Positions 47,020-59,933 are shown, counted from the stretch's first letter. The stretch: DNA of 64,000 bases from Spinacia oleracea (GCF_020520425.1 NC_079492.1:140682361-140746360); one strand, 5' to 3'. Numbers and translations are program-made. The notes: generated from the sequence alone by a model not told the origin.

Positions 47020-48805
47020 GGAATAAGAAGATCGGGGGTAGTAGTTAATTTATTTTTTAACTTCATTCATGTCACGAGGGGAAATTATTAAGAGTATGAG
47101 GATACCATTGACTAATAAGTTTATTTTTAAAAAATTTGCTGAAAAGAATGCATTTATACAAGAGTTGACAATTACAATTTTCCAACAAACAAAATCTTGT
47201 AATTAATAGGATCTCCGTATTTAATGAAAAGATACCACTTCTATAATCCGCCGTACTCCGTACTTAATTAAAAAATACACTTTTTTTTTTTGGCATGTCA
47301 TGGTCCCCCATTTTCAATCATATTAAATTTTCTTTCGTTTTTGTGGTTACTACAATTACTAAATATCAATTTTTAATACAATAAATAATTTACTCACTAC
47401 CCCCACTTTAAACTTATTTTAATAAATTCAAACCACTCTCCTAAAATACGTGCCAAACAATGTGTATCTTTTAATTAAATACAAAGAGAGTATAATAAGA
47501 AAATATCTATACAAGTTTTTAGTATAGGAAGACCTATATAGGGCAAAACAACAAATGATGTATATGAGATACAATCTCAAATCTTCGCCTATCCAAGACT
47601 TTACCAATAAGACCATATGCATTCTTGACTCTTTGTCAAGTGTAAAACTAGTTTTTTCTCATATCTCTCTTTCTTCTACCTTATTTTCCATTAACGTGAC
47701 ATTGCTTTTGTCTTAAACCCCCCACTTTCTTCCAAAATAACTTGCAATGTTGTCTCATTTATTTATTATAGTAAATTTTATATCAACTTTACCCAACATT
47801 TTATCTTCACAAACAATTTTTACCCCTACCGAGCTTCTAGCGGAATATAAAGTATTAATTGGTTTTAATACTAATATTGTAATAGTTAGGCATTTATATT
47901 ATTTCATATTAACTACGTTAAATTAATTAAAAAAAATTAGCAAAATGTCTTCTATTGGACTTGCATAGTTGCATTGTAGATGTACAATTTCCTCACAAAA
48001 TCACAAATGCATGAATAAGATAAAAGACATATCACCGCAACTTGCAACAAGTTTCTAAATTTACAATCACATTTTTCAAGTTTCTTGTATTAACAGTGCC
48101 TTAAGGGCACGATTTGGGGTTACATATGTGACCAAGTGAAGTAAATTAGCAAATTAACTGTTACATCCGGTCAATATTAAAAAAATTAGCAAGTCAGGTT
48201 GTAATTAACAAGAATATAAAGTCAAGGTTGTATATGCTCTACGGTAGTAAACTTGTAAATATCCACACCACTTTTAGTACAGTGACCATTTAGTTTGTAT
48301 CTTGGCTAATTGATTGGGTGTTGGATTATCAACCTTTTGAAATTATAAAAAAATTCACCCGAAACGGAAAGAATTAGTCATTGTTAATTTGCTATAGACG
48401 TTAACACCTTTGTATTTCCGGTGGTTCGATGACCATCTAAATTCAAAAAGTTTGGTACGAAATTAAATAGAAGAAAAGTGAGAGTGAGCGTGAAAGGGGA
48501 GAGAAAGAAAATTGATGAGGAGCACGTTGCACATTTGTTTCAATTAATTAAAAACCACAAAGTTAAAGTCTCTCCGATCCAAATCAAATTCGCTTCCCAC
48601 CTAAAAAAAATCCCCCTCTCCCACACTCTTCGTCTTCCTCTCCTGATTCTCGAATTCTCCGTCTCCAGAAAAACCGATTTTTATTTTGAAAAAAATATTT
48701 GCGAAATCATCGACATATTTTTCTGTTTGATCATTGTGGAATTTGATCCATTTCGGTGTTCTCCAAATACTCGGATCTCGTTCGCGAATCTGGTAAAGTT
48801 TCAAG
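47020..48805. other. Intergenic region and VAP27 promoter/5' UTR
   Basis: AT-rich, no gene recognised. The last 250 bases become CT-rich (CTCTTCGTCTTCCTCTCC near 48625) and probably hold the VAP27 leader. Confidence 0.4.
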
Positions 48806-51800
48806 ATGAGCACGGGCGAGCTTCTTAACATCGAGCCTGTAGAACTCAAGTTTGCTTGTAATAATTCTTGTATTTTATATATTTGAGATCTGATTTGTTT
48901 AATCTAGGGTTTCTTCATTTCTGATTCCTTTTGGTTTCCATTTTCAATTCAGTGGAGCTCAGGAAGCAGATCTCGTGTTCTCTTCAATTATCCAACAAAA
49001 CCGATAGCTATGTCGCCTTCAAGGTATTTCTCTATTTTTTTTTTCTCATTTTTTTTTTCAAATCATGCGTTCGATTTGCTCGTGGATTTGTGGATTATTC
49101 TTTTTTTTGTTTCTGGCTTTAATATTTGAATGAAATTAGGTCAAAACTACGAATCCAAAGAAGTATTGCGTTCGTCCAAACACTGGCGTTGTTTCGCCTC
49201 GATCAACATGTGATGTTATAGGTGATTAATTAAAATGTTGAATTGTAAAATAATGATAAATGTTGTTTGATTGTTTGTGGAATGTTGAATTAATTAAGAT
49301 GCATATTCAATACAGTGACTATGCAAGCACAGAAGGAGGCCCCTTCTGATATGCAATGCAAGGACAAATTTCTTCTGCAGAGCATAATAGCGAACCATGG
49401 GACAACTGTTAAAGATATCACTCCAGAAATGGTAATCAATTTGGGATTAATAAGTTAATTAGGGATCTGTAGGTGCGAATTGCTTGTATTGTAAAGTGAT
49501 TAACTTGTTTGAGCTGCTCTGTTCAGTTTAGCAAGGAGGCAGGACATGTTGTTGAGGAGTGCAAATTGAGAGTGGTCTATCTTTCCCCACCCCAACCACC
49601 ATCGCCAGTTCCTGAAGGCTCTGAAGAAGGCGGTTCTCCCAGGGGCTCTGTTTCCGACAATGGTCATTTTAGTGCTTCTGAGTCTGCCGTTGTATGTACT
49701 TCACTACTTTGTTGTCTTATCTCTCCTATTTTTCTCTACTTGTCTCTTTAGTTATTATTATTGCATCTGATCACGAGGCTTCATTGTAATTGCAGGCATC
49801 AAGATTATTTCCTGAATCTAATGACAAATCTACAGAGGTAAATCATTTTAGCCATTTATCAACCTGACATTGTGTTTCCATGTATATGATGTACTATACT
49901 GTAGGATTATATCGGTACTAATGTCCCTAGGAAGGTTGATAGATTCTTGCAGCAGTGCTGGGGATAACCAACAGTATTGTAAACCAAGTATTACCGTCCT
50001 AACTTTATGGATAATTTCCCACGTGATCCATTTTACTTGTGCTTCCAGATGAGAGGCGGTCAGGCGGTACATTGAAAACCTCCACCTTAACTTTAGTTAG
50101 TATATAAGTAGTGTAAAAAGTCAAAGTGATGAGTCTGTTGAGAATTGCAAGTGTACTTATTAATAATTTTATAAGGTTAAACTAGCCAGGGAATTGTTAG
50201 CTCAAACTGCAATCTGAAAAAACGTGAATGTAGTACATCTAGTGCCGAGAATTAGGCAACACTGTGATGGATAGATGTAGTGTGTATGAACCTGAAGCAG
50301 CATGCATGGAGATAACCTCGAGGTCTAATTTACTTGTTTGTGCCCATGAAAACATATCATCTGATACTGGTGCTTTCTTTGTTATGAAGTTTTAAGTTTA
50401 GTCTCATCCATAATCAGTTATAAGCAACCATATTATATGCCCATGATTTGTTCCCTGGTACTTTGCAGTTGCACCTTTGCACATATGCATTAAACTATTT
50501 TAAAATTATGATGCTTGAGTTACGATTAATCGCTTTTTAAGTAAAAGATTTGTCATTGTTTTTATGTATTAGTGGACAATTATTTCCTTGGGATATGGGT
50601 TACGTCTGTTCAGTTAATTTGACTTGGATTTGAGTATCCTCTGCTAATTTATTACTTCTCAAGTCTGTATCCTGTGCTTCATTTCAGTGTTATTCTGAAT
50701 TCACACTGGTTTCCTCTTACAATATGCTATTTGATTAGCCATAGAGTTAGGAGTGGGTTCAACGAGAATGCTAGGCCTTGTCACTGATTGGGGGGTTTCT
50801 CGTAGATCCGGAATTTAAATTTATCTATTGACTATTGGCTTGCGCAGTCTTGAAAATACCAATTAGATTTACTGCAGTACTTGATAATTTTGTGATGCCA
50901 GTTGATTAGTCTATGGAGTGAAAATGTCTTATGATATTTTCATTTTGTTTTTCTTTTCAAATTTTTGTTTGTTTGTTTTGTTTTGGTTCTAGAAAAAGAA
51001 GAGAGTTTCATGTATTGGCTGTCTTTTACCTTTCTTATTGTGTGTGTGTGTGTGGGGGGGGGGGGGATAAATTGAAAACCTTTTCTTGTTCCTATAGGCC
51101 TATAGAGTCAACTCTATGGTCACATCTCATTTGCAGTTTGTCCACCATTTAAGATTTGAAATGCTTTCTGATGTTCTTGTCTCGCTGTGGATATGTAAAC
51201 GTGTGTACATCAAATTATTATATTGTTTGCTTTATTTGTCCTGGTATGTTTATCTGATTTCTGTTATTTCCATTAGAATGTATGCATTTTGATTTCTGAA
51301 GTTTATGCAAAATTTGTACATGATTTCAGGCGAAATCTCTTATTGCAAAACTGACTGAGGAGAAAAATGCTGCTATCCACCAAAATAACAAACTGCGACA
51401 AGAATTGGTGAGTGCTTTACTGTCTTTGTTTACCGATATTTTTAGTTGGCCTAGCATCTTTTGAAATTTGGATACATGTCAATGCTTTGTATATAAGACA
51501 TTGAGTCATTTTGTGAGATTTAGGTTACAATCTCTTACCAAGATATCTGGTACTTACTACTTAGTATGACTTATGTGCTGTCAAGCTTTAAGACGCCTCG
51601 CTATACGTGGTTAGTTTAGGTTGTGTTTAGTGAGGAACTTGGTGCATCAAATGTGTATGTTGTGACCTTGGAGAGGCCTTTTCTGGCTCTGATTTTTTCG
51701 TTAGTGTTTCTATTATTTAACTAATGACATATACTGTGTGCTTTTCTCAAAAAAAAGATAAAGAATTTGTTGATTGTTTCTCAGTTCCTACCTATCACCC

Positions 51801-52221
51801 ATTCATGCTTGCATTAGTTTGTTGTATTGGTGTCTTTAGCTTCCATATTCATTGAGGGGGTAGCCACTATCACAGAGCTGAGAGGAAGATGGTGGTGAGT
51901 GCCGAGTTGATGACTATTAAAAAAATGTTCATATAGAACAGATTTCACGCTGAGGTTCAACTAAATTTCACTTGATTGGTTTTGATGTAGTTTTAGGAAA
52001 ATGTTGGTGTCCTGTTGCATCTTTTGGTGTATTTGTAGTAGTTTGAACTTTGAAGCATATATTGTCTATGCTGCTTGTACAAATTCTTATGCTATTACAA
52101 CAATATGCAGGAGCTTTTGAGGCGAGAAGCTAGCAAAAGCCAAGGTGGCGTTTCATTCATGCTTGTGATATTAATTGGTTTGATTGGAATAATTTTGGGC
52201 TATATCATGAAGAAGGCATGA
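48806..52221 (+). CDS. VAP27: Vesicle-associated membrane protein-associated protein (VAP27 family)
   Basis: Exons 48806-48857, 48953-49023, 49140-49221, 49316-49431, 49527-49691, 49796-49837, 51330-51407 and 52111-52221; all GT..AG, phases sum to 238 residues. ER membrane tether that binds FFAT-type motifs and links ER to plasma membrane and endocytic sites. The MSP domain (about 1-125) shows MSTGELLNIEPVELKF, CSLQLSNKTDSYVAFKVKTT and NPKKYCVRPNTGVV. A low-complexity linker (PPQPPSPVPEGSEEGG) and coiled-coil (AKSLIAKLTEEKNAAIHQNN) follow, then a C-terminal anchor FMLVILIGLIGIILGYIM and a KKA tail. The first exon has a non-consensus joint (ALEL where VAP27 usually has PFEL), so that border is slightly less certain. 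Intron 6 is 1.5 kb with a GT/G repeat. Confidence 0.93.
51041..51067. repeat. (GT)n-(G)n tract in VAP27 intron 6
   Basis: A short TG repeat runs directly into a poly-G tract. Likely length-polymorphic. Confidence 0.85.
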
Positions 52222-53639
52222 AGAAGCTGGAAATGCCAGTCATCTTTTGCCCTGTTATTTCTTACTGTATTATTTACATCAGTAATTAGAGAAGGAACGG
52301 AAAATGGTGATAGTGCTAGCCATTGGCTATGCAGGGTAAAGGGGGATAAAAAAATTGTTTAGGCAATGTTCATGTGTTTGTAGTTAACTGATTCACTAGT
52401 GTTGATGGTTATTCAGATTTTTTTGGGTTTGAGACGGTTTATGTTTTTTTGTTGCCACATCATTCTTTGCTAATTTAACAACTCTGTACTATTTCTGTTT
52501 TAACCTTTTGGTTCAGAATAACAGCTTGTGTAGTTCTGAATAGGGTTACAAGATGTATTTAGAGGAAGGTTTACCCCTCCCTGTTTCTCCATATCTCTTT
52601 TGACAGTGATTTCTCCATATCTAGTTTGTCAATTTCCTGCATGGGATTCGGGATGACCTATAATGTTGTAAAAGATGGTAAACAGGTTCTTTCTGTTTAC
52701 TGTTTTATCTGCTGAATATACGTAAAGCTTACGTACATCTTTGGATTAAACCAGACCTACAAATCTGTGCAGTGTGTATGAACTCCTGCCGGATCAAGGG
52801 GTCAATTAATTTACATTAGTACTAAAGCCCCCCCTATTGATAAGGCGGGTGTGGAAATTTGGGGAATAGAAGGTAGAATATGAATTGGGAATTCAAGAAA
52901 ATATTACATTTGCTCACTTTATGTAGGTATTAATTAATTTTTTATTTTTATTTTTAACGGAGCATTGTTTTTTTTCTTTGTGATCGAATATAGAGTACAT
53001 ATTTGTCGTGGATCATATACTTATATTTAGGGCATCAAGTTTTGAATCTGCACAAGGTCTCCTAGAAGTTTAAGACGGCCTTACATATGTTATGCTCGTG
53101 TCCATTGACGCAGGCTATTTTATGTTGTTGTATGGCTCTTGAAATATGATCAAACTTTTTCTGCGACTTTACTATTTGGCTCAATTAGGGCGAGTTTGGT
53201 CGTTTATTGTCGTGGTTGGCTTGTTTCACGGCTTTTATACTCCCAAGTACGGAGTGTGGATTTTAGACTTGATTTAGTTATAGTGTAAATTCTCATCCTT
53301 TTGGGAATGACTTGTATCGTTCTAGGCAAGTTTATTGTTAAGCCGAAACCACGGAATATTGGTATGTAATACTCATTATTTTTGTGCATTTTACCATATA
53401 ACTGGTTCAACTTGTAAGGAACAAACGGTTATGCAATATAAAATTACCATACTTTATATAATGGCTAATAATGTGAAATACGAGTACAAGGTCTTTTTTT
53501 TTAAGAGGAAAAGAGGTGAAATTTGTTTAACATTCGTTTAAACTGAAAATAAGAAGTAAGCTTGAGGAAAAAGAAAGTGAATTTTAAAATAATTTCGAAC
53601 AAAAAAAAGCGTTAATGAAAAAAAGAATTTCCCTTGTGT
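52222..53639. other. VAP27 3' flank and intergenic sequence
   Basis: The first 300 bases are T-rich and probably 3' UTR. The rest shows no gene or named repeat. Confidence 0.4.
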
Positions 53640-53825
53640 AGAAGCCTTCGTAGAAGCTTCTCCAGACTACTCCCAGAAACAAAAGTGTGTAGAAGGTTCT
53701 CAAAGTCCGATGAACGGGTAGTTCGGATAATAAATTACAGATTGTTCAGAACCTTCTATACACTTCTCCTTTCTTCTACAGTTCTACTCCATATTTCCAA
53801 CCGTCTTCTCTTACCTATATAATCG
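53640..53825 (+). promoter_or_regulatory. Heat-shock promoter with three HSE cores and TATA box
   Basis: Three perfect AGAAnnTTCT modules occur at 53652-53661 (AGAAGCTTCT), 53691-53700 (AGAAGGTTCT) and 53748-53757 (AGAACCTTCT), with additional GAA/TTC half-sites around them. TATATAA lies at 53816-53822, about 95 bp before the ATG. This is a textbook heat-shock factor promoter for the downstream small HSP. Confidence 0.88.
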
Positions 53826-53916
53826 CTAGTCTGTACACTGGCACACTCACTCCATAATTCTGCTATTGAGAAATAAATCACCTCATTTTCGATTTCCCAT
53901 TTTAACTGCTACTGAA

Positions 53917-54639
53917 ATGGCTTCTATGGCTCTCCGACGACTCGCTGGTAGGGACCTTGTCTCCGGTGGTATTTTCCGACCACTGCGGTCTCTTTCCGTG
54001 AGTCGCTCATTTAACACCAATGCTCAGATGACGAGGGTCGACGACGATCGTGAACTTGATGACCGCGCTGACCGTACTCCCGTCGTCCGTCGTCGCGATT
54101 TCCCTTCCGCCTTCTTCTCCGGTATCCTTTCATTTCTGTTTTGATAAGAAATTGTTGATTTCATAATTTCCACCTCAATTGTTTAACATGATTTGTTAAT
54201 GAATTGAAAAATTACAGACGTGTTTAATCCATTTGCACCAACAAGGAGCGTGGGACAACTGGTGAATCTGATGGATCAATTGATGGAGAATCCATTCACG
54301 GCGGCGTCTGGACTGGGAAGTGGAGGAGCAATGAGAAGAGGATGGAATGTTCGAGAAGATGAGGAAGCCCTTGAATTGAAGGTAGACATGCCTGGGTTGA
54401 GCAAAGAGGATGTGAAGGTTTCTGTGGAGGAGAACACTCTTGTTATCAAAGGCGAGGCGGAGAAGGAGACAGAGGAAACAGAGCAACAACGAAGGTATTC
54501 AAGCAGGATTGAATTGACTCCAAACGAATACAAGATTGATTCAATTAAGGCTGAGATGAAGAATGGTGTACTCAAAGTTACTGTTCCTAAGCTCAAACAT
54601 GACCAGAAGAAAGATGTTTTTCAAGTTATGGTTGATTGA
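53917..54639 (+). CDS. Mitochondrial small heat-shock protein (HSP20 family)
   Basis: Exons 53917-54121 and 54218-54639; 208 residues. ATP-independent chaperone of the mitochondrial matrix. The N-terminus MASMALRRLAGRDLVSGG is rich in Arg/Ser/Leu and lacks acidic residues until about 40, as in mitochondrial presequences. The alpha-crystallin domain spans about 105-200: WNVREDEEALELKVDMPGL, KEDVKVSVEENTLVIKGEA, GVLKVTVPK. The single intron before DVFNPFAPTRSVGQLVNLMDQ is typical of organellar sHSPs. Close to Arabidopsis HSP23.5/23.6. The HSE promoter directly upstream supports heat induction. Intact. Confidence 0.94.
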
Positions 54640-54812
54640 TTTCCTAATTTTTCGAGTTTAGGGTCTGTTTAGACAAGAAAAGAGGGATTAGTTCTTAATA
54701 AAATGGGATCATAGTTGTGGTATTTTTTTAAATCAGCTTGTGTTTTTATGGGCCTCATTTGGTTTTTAGTGAATTCCTCTGTATTCTCTCAAAAAAAAAA
54801 AAAAAATCATGG

Positions 54813-55005
54813 TGAGAAATATGATAGCATCTCCAATGGTTTTTTGTTGCAAGTTATTGATTGCACAATCTTAAAAACAAAAGGCGCAAAAGTGGAAGAA
54901 AAATGAATATCATGCTGAGAAATATGATAGCATCTCCAATGGTTTTTTTTTTAGCAAGTTATTGATTGCACAATCTTAAAAACAAAAGGCGCAAAAGTGG
55001 AAGTA
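54813..55005. repeat. Tandem duplication of about 104 bp
   Basis: Two copies begin with GAGAAATATGATAGCATCTC (54814 and 54918) and end with GGCGCAAAAGTGGAAG, nearly identical. It lies between the sHSP 3' UTR and the BAHD promoter. Confidence 0.88.
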
Positions 55006-55035
55006 GTAGTTGTTAGAAATACATAAACCAATTAA

Positions 55036-55610
55036 ATGTCCACTACTAGTATTAGAAACTACAAAGTGTCATTCATTTCCCAACTTCATACAACTGCCCA
55101 CTACTGGTACTCCCTCCCGTCTCTTTTTGTTTTTCTCGGTTGGCATTTTTCAAAGTCACAATCATACCCGATATTCAGAGCGCCGGAGATAGAAGCGGCG
55201 GCATTTTTCACAAGTTTTAGCGATTAATTAACTTGCATCGAAATTTTTTTATTTTTTTATTTAAATAAGATAAATTATGTTATTTATAATGTTTTTATTC
55301 TGATATTAGAAAATGGAAAAAATTTAATATCCTAACGAAAAAAATGTGAGATATTAAATAACCTAATAAATTTAATTGGTTAAAATAATAATTTGACACA
55401 AATTTTGATAAAATTTTAAGTTATTTACGTGATAATATAAAAAGAAAGGTAAAGAATATTTTGAAAAAAAAAGATACGGAGGAAGTATTAGAAACTACAA
55501 AGTGTCATTAATTTCCCGACTTCATACAACTGCCCACTACTAGTATTAGAAACTACAAAGTGTCATTAATTTCCCAACTTCAAACAACTAACCATTACGG
55601 AGTACCTTCC
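55036..55610. repeat. Three-copy promoter-proximal repeat split by a MITE
   Basis: The unit ACTAGTATTAGAAACTACAA with AGTGTCATTAATTTCCC and ACTTCATACAACTGCCC occurs at about 55041, 55488 and 55547. The MITE at 55110-55485 inserted at the TA of one unit. Confidence 0.8.
55110..55485. mobile_element. Stowaway-like MITE upstream of the BAHD gene
   Basis: TA on both sides (55108-55109, 55486-55487). TIR CTCCCTCCCGTCTCTTTTTG against the inverted right end CTTCCTCCGTATCTTTTTTT. The target, the CTAGTATTAG segment of a local repeat, can be read in the uninterrupted neighbouring copy. Confidence 0.8.
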
Positions 55611-55720
55611 CCACTTTAATTCCCATCCCTCAATCAGCATTCCTATAAATCCAACAAAAAAGAAATTAAAAATTCTCTCTCTATTTTTATTTTATTTTTT
55701 ATCTTTAAACTTTTTAAAAA

Positions 55721-58700
55721 ATGGCTAATGAAGAAAAAGAGAAAATCAAGGGTGGTGAAGTTAAGGTGCACTCAGTGTTAACTGTGGTGTCAAGCACCCC
55801 AGTAAACCCGGGAAAGACCTGTCCACTTTCGGCCATAGACCGGGCAATGGGGCATCATTCTCTACACGTAATCTTTTACTTCAGGTCCGGTTCAGTTGGG
55901 TTCGATCGGATTAGACCGGTCCTTAATGAAGTTCTTACTTTGTACCCTAACGTAATTGGGCGGTTAGTCAAGGAAGATGATGGTAGTTGGATAGTGAGAT
56001 GTACTGATGCTGGACTGCGGGTGCACCGTGCTACGGTGGGGACTAGTGTTGATGAATGGCTGAGATTTGCTTCTGCTGATGATGAGAGAGATCTGATGGT
56101 TAAGCAGGAGTTTCCTCATGATCCTCAGTATTGGTCTCCTTTTCGTATGCAGGTAATTTATACTCCTTTCGTCCACGGTATTTCTTTAAAATTGTTAATC
56201 TATTTCTCCCTGTTTATTTAAATAGGAAATATATTAAAAATATAAACTATATGAATAGCTGGTTAAGGAAAAGAAATTGAATGAAATAAAATAATGAAGC
56301 AAGTGGGGTGGCTTGGTAGGGGTAAATATTTTAATCAAGTAAAATAAGCGAGGATCATTAAAATTTGGAGGGGTGTGACTGTGTGAGTAGAGGCCGGGTG
56401 GTGGAGTTTATGAAATTAATCGTTTAATGTGCTAGTGGGATTGAGGTATTATTTAGTTTGATGCTGGGGTTGAAAAGTTATTAAAAATGGCAAGTGTATT
56501 TCTTATTTAAATACAACAATGATAAGTGTATATTCTATTTAAATACAGAGGGAGTACATTATATTACTGGTGTAAATTTTTTCCTCCAACAAATATTTTC
56601 CCCGCTTTCGGATGGTAGTTTTTCAGATGATAGTTGCATAACTTCATTTGGATCCCATTTTGAAAATTTTTGCATACTTCAAAACAATGTGGCAAATGAA
56701 AATCTTTACCGATTCTTTTTTGAATAAGAGTTGTGTGCGCGTATTTATGCATTTGCGTCTGATTGTCCACTAGTGGGTTTCGTAACTCAAACCCTATGCC
56801 TCTACCTAATTATTCACATTCCTGTTAATGTGACCCCAACGTGTTTGCAGTGACTTAGTATTCTTTTTCTTGATTTTGCCGGGATTAACAAGTCGTGCTT
56901 GTTCGTATAATTTACCAGCTGTAACCCAAAATCCAGCCTTAGCTTAGTGTATTTTAACGTTTCCTCCGGCAGTGATGTAACCTGATACAAGTGCATTATC
57001 CTCTTCTATATTCCATGAATTCTCCGGGTTGATTTGTTCTTGAGAAACTTCAACCACAATATCATCATCAAGATCCTCTAAATGTTAATGAAGTCCGTAT
57101 TTCTTCAGTTGGAGTTGCGTTGGAGCTACCATCTCCTCCTGGAGAGTAACCCGTAAAAATTGTGACATGGGAAATAATGGAATATCTTGAGAACAAGGTT
57201 GTTGAAACTGGGGTGTATGATTTGGATTTGTTGGTCTTGAATGGTTATTATATCATTGTATAACAGTTTGAAATTGAGTATTACTTAGGATATTAGGATC
57301 AAAAGGAGTAGTATTTGGATTATTTTGGGAATTCGGATAATTTTGAAAATTCAAATTTCTTCAAATATCTTATTTCTATCCATATTATTAGAAGATAAAA
57401 TAATGGAAGATAGTAACAAAATAAAATTTGAATAAGTGATATTGAAAAGAGAGTAAAAATGGAAAAAAAATGAAATGTGTGAAAATATGTAAAAATTAGA
57501 TTTATTTTATAAATTAAAAAATGTTATCGTTGGTGCTTTTAAAAAAAAAAAGTTACTGTTTTAATTTTGGCGGGCATGCATTAAACAAAATGTCGTTGGT
57601 TTTCTCTGCAACATTGTGTGAGTTGAGATAATACGTGTCCCCCACCTCTGACATTATATGTTTTTTTATTGTATACCCATGCACAACTATTTGTATGATT
57701 TGCATCTTCCATGTTTATTAAACGCATCACTTTGGAGCTTCTGAGATTCCTCTTCGGCACAAGAGCCGATGTGCTCTTTCCTCTTCCATTAGAGGATGAA
57801 GCCCATTTCCTCATCCAAATATGGATCCTCTTTTCCATTTTCACAACAATAATGACTCATTTTTTGAGGAGAGAGAATACTAAGAGGAGGGTGGATCTTG
57901 ATGGTTATTCATGCTCTTATAACAAAAAGATATGTAATGTTTCAATGTACATTAATCTTATGAAGACAAATTGAGAATGAGATTTACGTGGAGTACTTTT
58001 AAGAATTTTTAGAATCTTCGGTTGTATTTTTAACCCTTATGTAAACTACGCTTAGTGACTGTGGTTTGTACAAGTGGGTTTGGGGTCAACAAATAGGGAT
58101 ATTTTAGAGAAAGAAGTTTGGCAAAATTATAACAAGTGATATTAACCATACGGGAATTGCAACCATTAACCCGAGTTATCAACCAATTGCTTGTTGGTTC
58201 AGTGGTGATTGCGTGAACTTAGTAGGGAGGACCCCGTGATCGATCCCCCGCAGCAACAATTGGAAGGGGACTGAAACCTATCCACCTAAAACTCGTCCCG
58301 AATCCGAATTAGCCCTAAGGGGTGAATCAGGTGCTAACACACAAAAAAAAATGTGAGTTAACAATATAAAAAAATGACAACAACTACGTCTCTAAAAACG
58401 ACATTTGGTTTTTAAAGTAGGTCCTATAAATCAAAAAATATACTTCGTGACTTTAAAGTATACTTCGTACTCCCACCGTATTTAAATAGGAGTTACATTT
58501 ACCATTTCCGGCCGTATTTAAATAGGAGTCACACATTCATTTTTAGTAACTTTTCAACCTCACCATTTAATTAAATAATATATCAAATTTACCTTATGAC
58601 TCACCACCAATTAAACAAATTATTTCAGAAACCCACCCCACCCCCCAAAATATCTCATGCATATCCACCCTTAAGTAGTAAGTTTGAAAACATGACCCAA

Positions 58701-59790
58701 AGTCGGACTAAAATGTTGTTATTTTCCATAATCCATACTATATATGTATTTAGTACTCCGTATCATATAGTGTCTGTGTATTAGGGTGTATCTAATAATA
58801 TTTGAAATGTATCTGCAGGTAACTGAATTTGAAGGTGGTGGAACAGCCATATCATTGAGCTGCCCTCATATGCTTGCTGATCCTATCAGTTTGACCCTAT
58901 TCATCAAGTCATGGACTGAAGCTTGCCACAATGATGTTATCGTCCACCCTCCATTCCTCCATCCTCAAGCTATCAATATTCCGCTTACCTTCACTACTCC
59001 GTTCCCTACTAGTACTTCACCCTCTTTCTATGCTTCCAAGTCCAGAGCATCGAATTCTAACCCCAAACTAAAATTTGTCTCAACAACCTTTAGCTTCTCC
59101 AATTCTATTATCAAGCAATCTCTTTCCAAAATCTGCTCTACCGTCCCTGACTTGACCCCATTTGATCTGTTAACCGCCCTTTTCTGGATGCGCATTGCAG
59201 AACTCAAGTCTAAAACTGATGATAACCTTAAACAGTCAATCTCAATCTGTATGGACATGAGGAAGCATTTGCATGCTCCTTTGCCTTATGGATACTTTGG
59301 CAATGCCCTGCACTTCTCTCAGCTGACAATGAATTCTGACAAGATGGGCAGTGGAGATCTAGGTCAGGTGGCGGAGCTTGTGAACCGCCATGTTACAGGG
59401 CTCAAAGAGGAGGAGTTTTGGTCTGCTGTAGATTGGTTGAATTCCAGGAAGGATGATCAAGGCAAGTTTCTGCCTCCATTCAAGATGTATGGTCCTGAGT
59501 TGACTTTTGTTAACATGGAAAGCATGATCGCTCCCATTAGGACCCGTGTGAATGAATTTGAGCCATTGATGTATAGAGCTGAATTTGTCAAGGATCAGAA
59601 GCCTGCACATGTGTCATATCATATCGAGAACACGGAAGGTGAAGGCTTAATTTTGGTAATGCCTTCCCCTGAAGAAGGGTTAGCAAGAAGAGTGACTGTG
59701 ACACTGCCGGAGGAAGAAATGGGAAAGCTGTTGCAAGATAAAGTCATCCTAAGCTTAGACCCAACTATGCTACTCAGTGGGAGAAGCTAA
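55721..59790 (+). CDS. BAHD (HXXXD) acyltransferase-family protein, CER2-like
   Basis: Exons 55721-56152 and 58819-59790, phase 0, 467 residues. BAHD enzymes transfer acyl groups from CoA; the CER2/CER26 branch instead assists very-long-chain fatty acid elongation for cuticular wax. The catalytic-type HMLAD (H161, D165) is present. The structural DFGWG motif expected in the C-terminal half is not recognisable: its place is taken by YGPELTFVNMES (from about residue 368), a loss also known in CER2-like proteins. Other blocks are AIDRAMGHHSLHVIFYF, LYPNVIGRLVK, DLLTALFWMRIAEL, DMRKHLHAPLPYGYFGNALH. The CER2-like assignment is inference; a divergent hydroxycinnamoyl-type enzyme is the alternative. 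The 2.7 kb intron is full of insertions. Confidence 0.85.
56163..56554. mobile_element. Stowaway-like MITE in the BAHD intron
   Basis: TA at 56161-56162 and 56555-56556. Left end CTCCTTTCGTCCACGGTATT, right end inverted CTCCCTCTGTATTTAAATAG. The TIRs are imperfect. It begins only ten bases after the donor site of exon 1. A related single end (CTCCCACCGTATTTAAATAG) is present at about 58470. Confidence 0.5.
56570..58180. other. Repeat-derived intron sequence
   Basis: Part of it (about 57060-57390) read on the minus strand has degenerate Asn/Gln/Pro-rich frames (words like NYPNSQNNPN) reminiscent of the Myb-like ORF of PIF/Harbinger transposons, with stops and frameshifts. The remainder is unrecognised. 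Confidence 0.3.
58187..58350 (+). mobile_element. tRNA-derived SINE in the BAHD intron
   Basis: Box A TTGGTTCAGTGGT (58194-58206) and box B GTGATCGATCCCC (58236-58248) are spaced like a tRNA gene. A body with CCTAAAACTCGTCCCG and TGAATCAGGTGCTAACAC ends in an A-run (58344-58352). Confidence 0.8.
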
Positions 59791-59933
59791 AATCACATCC
59801 TGCATTATTCTTAATATAAATTTAGTTGATATGCCAAAACGAATTTCATTATTTGATCTACTTGTTAGTGTTATATGTTTCCAATCAGGTTTTAAGAAAA
59901 ACTCACTAAAATGTAAAAACTAAAAGGCTTTAA

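Noticed and set aside
48478-48828. Plus-strand ORF of 116 codons before VAP27
   Set aside because: It overlaps the VAP27 5' UTR and start and has no conservation; the VAP27 start at 48806 is firmly supported.
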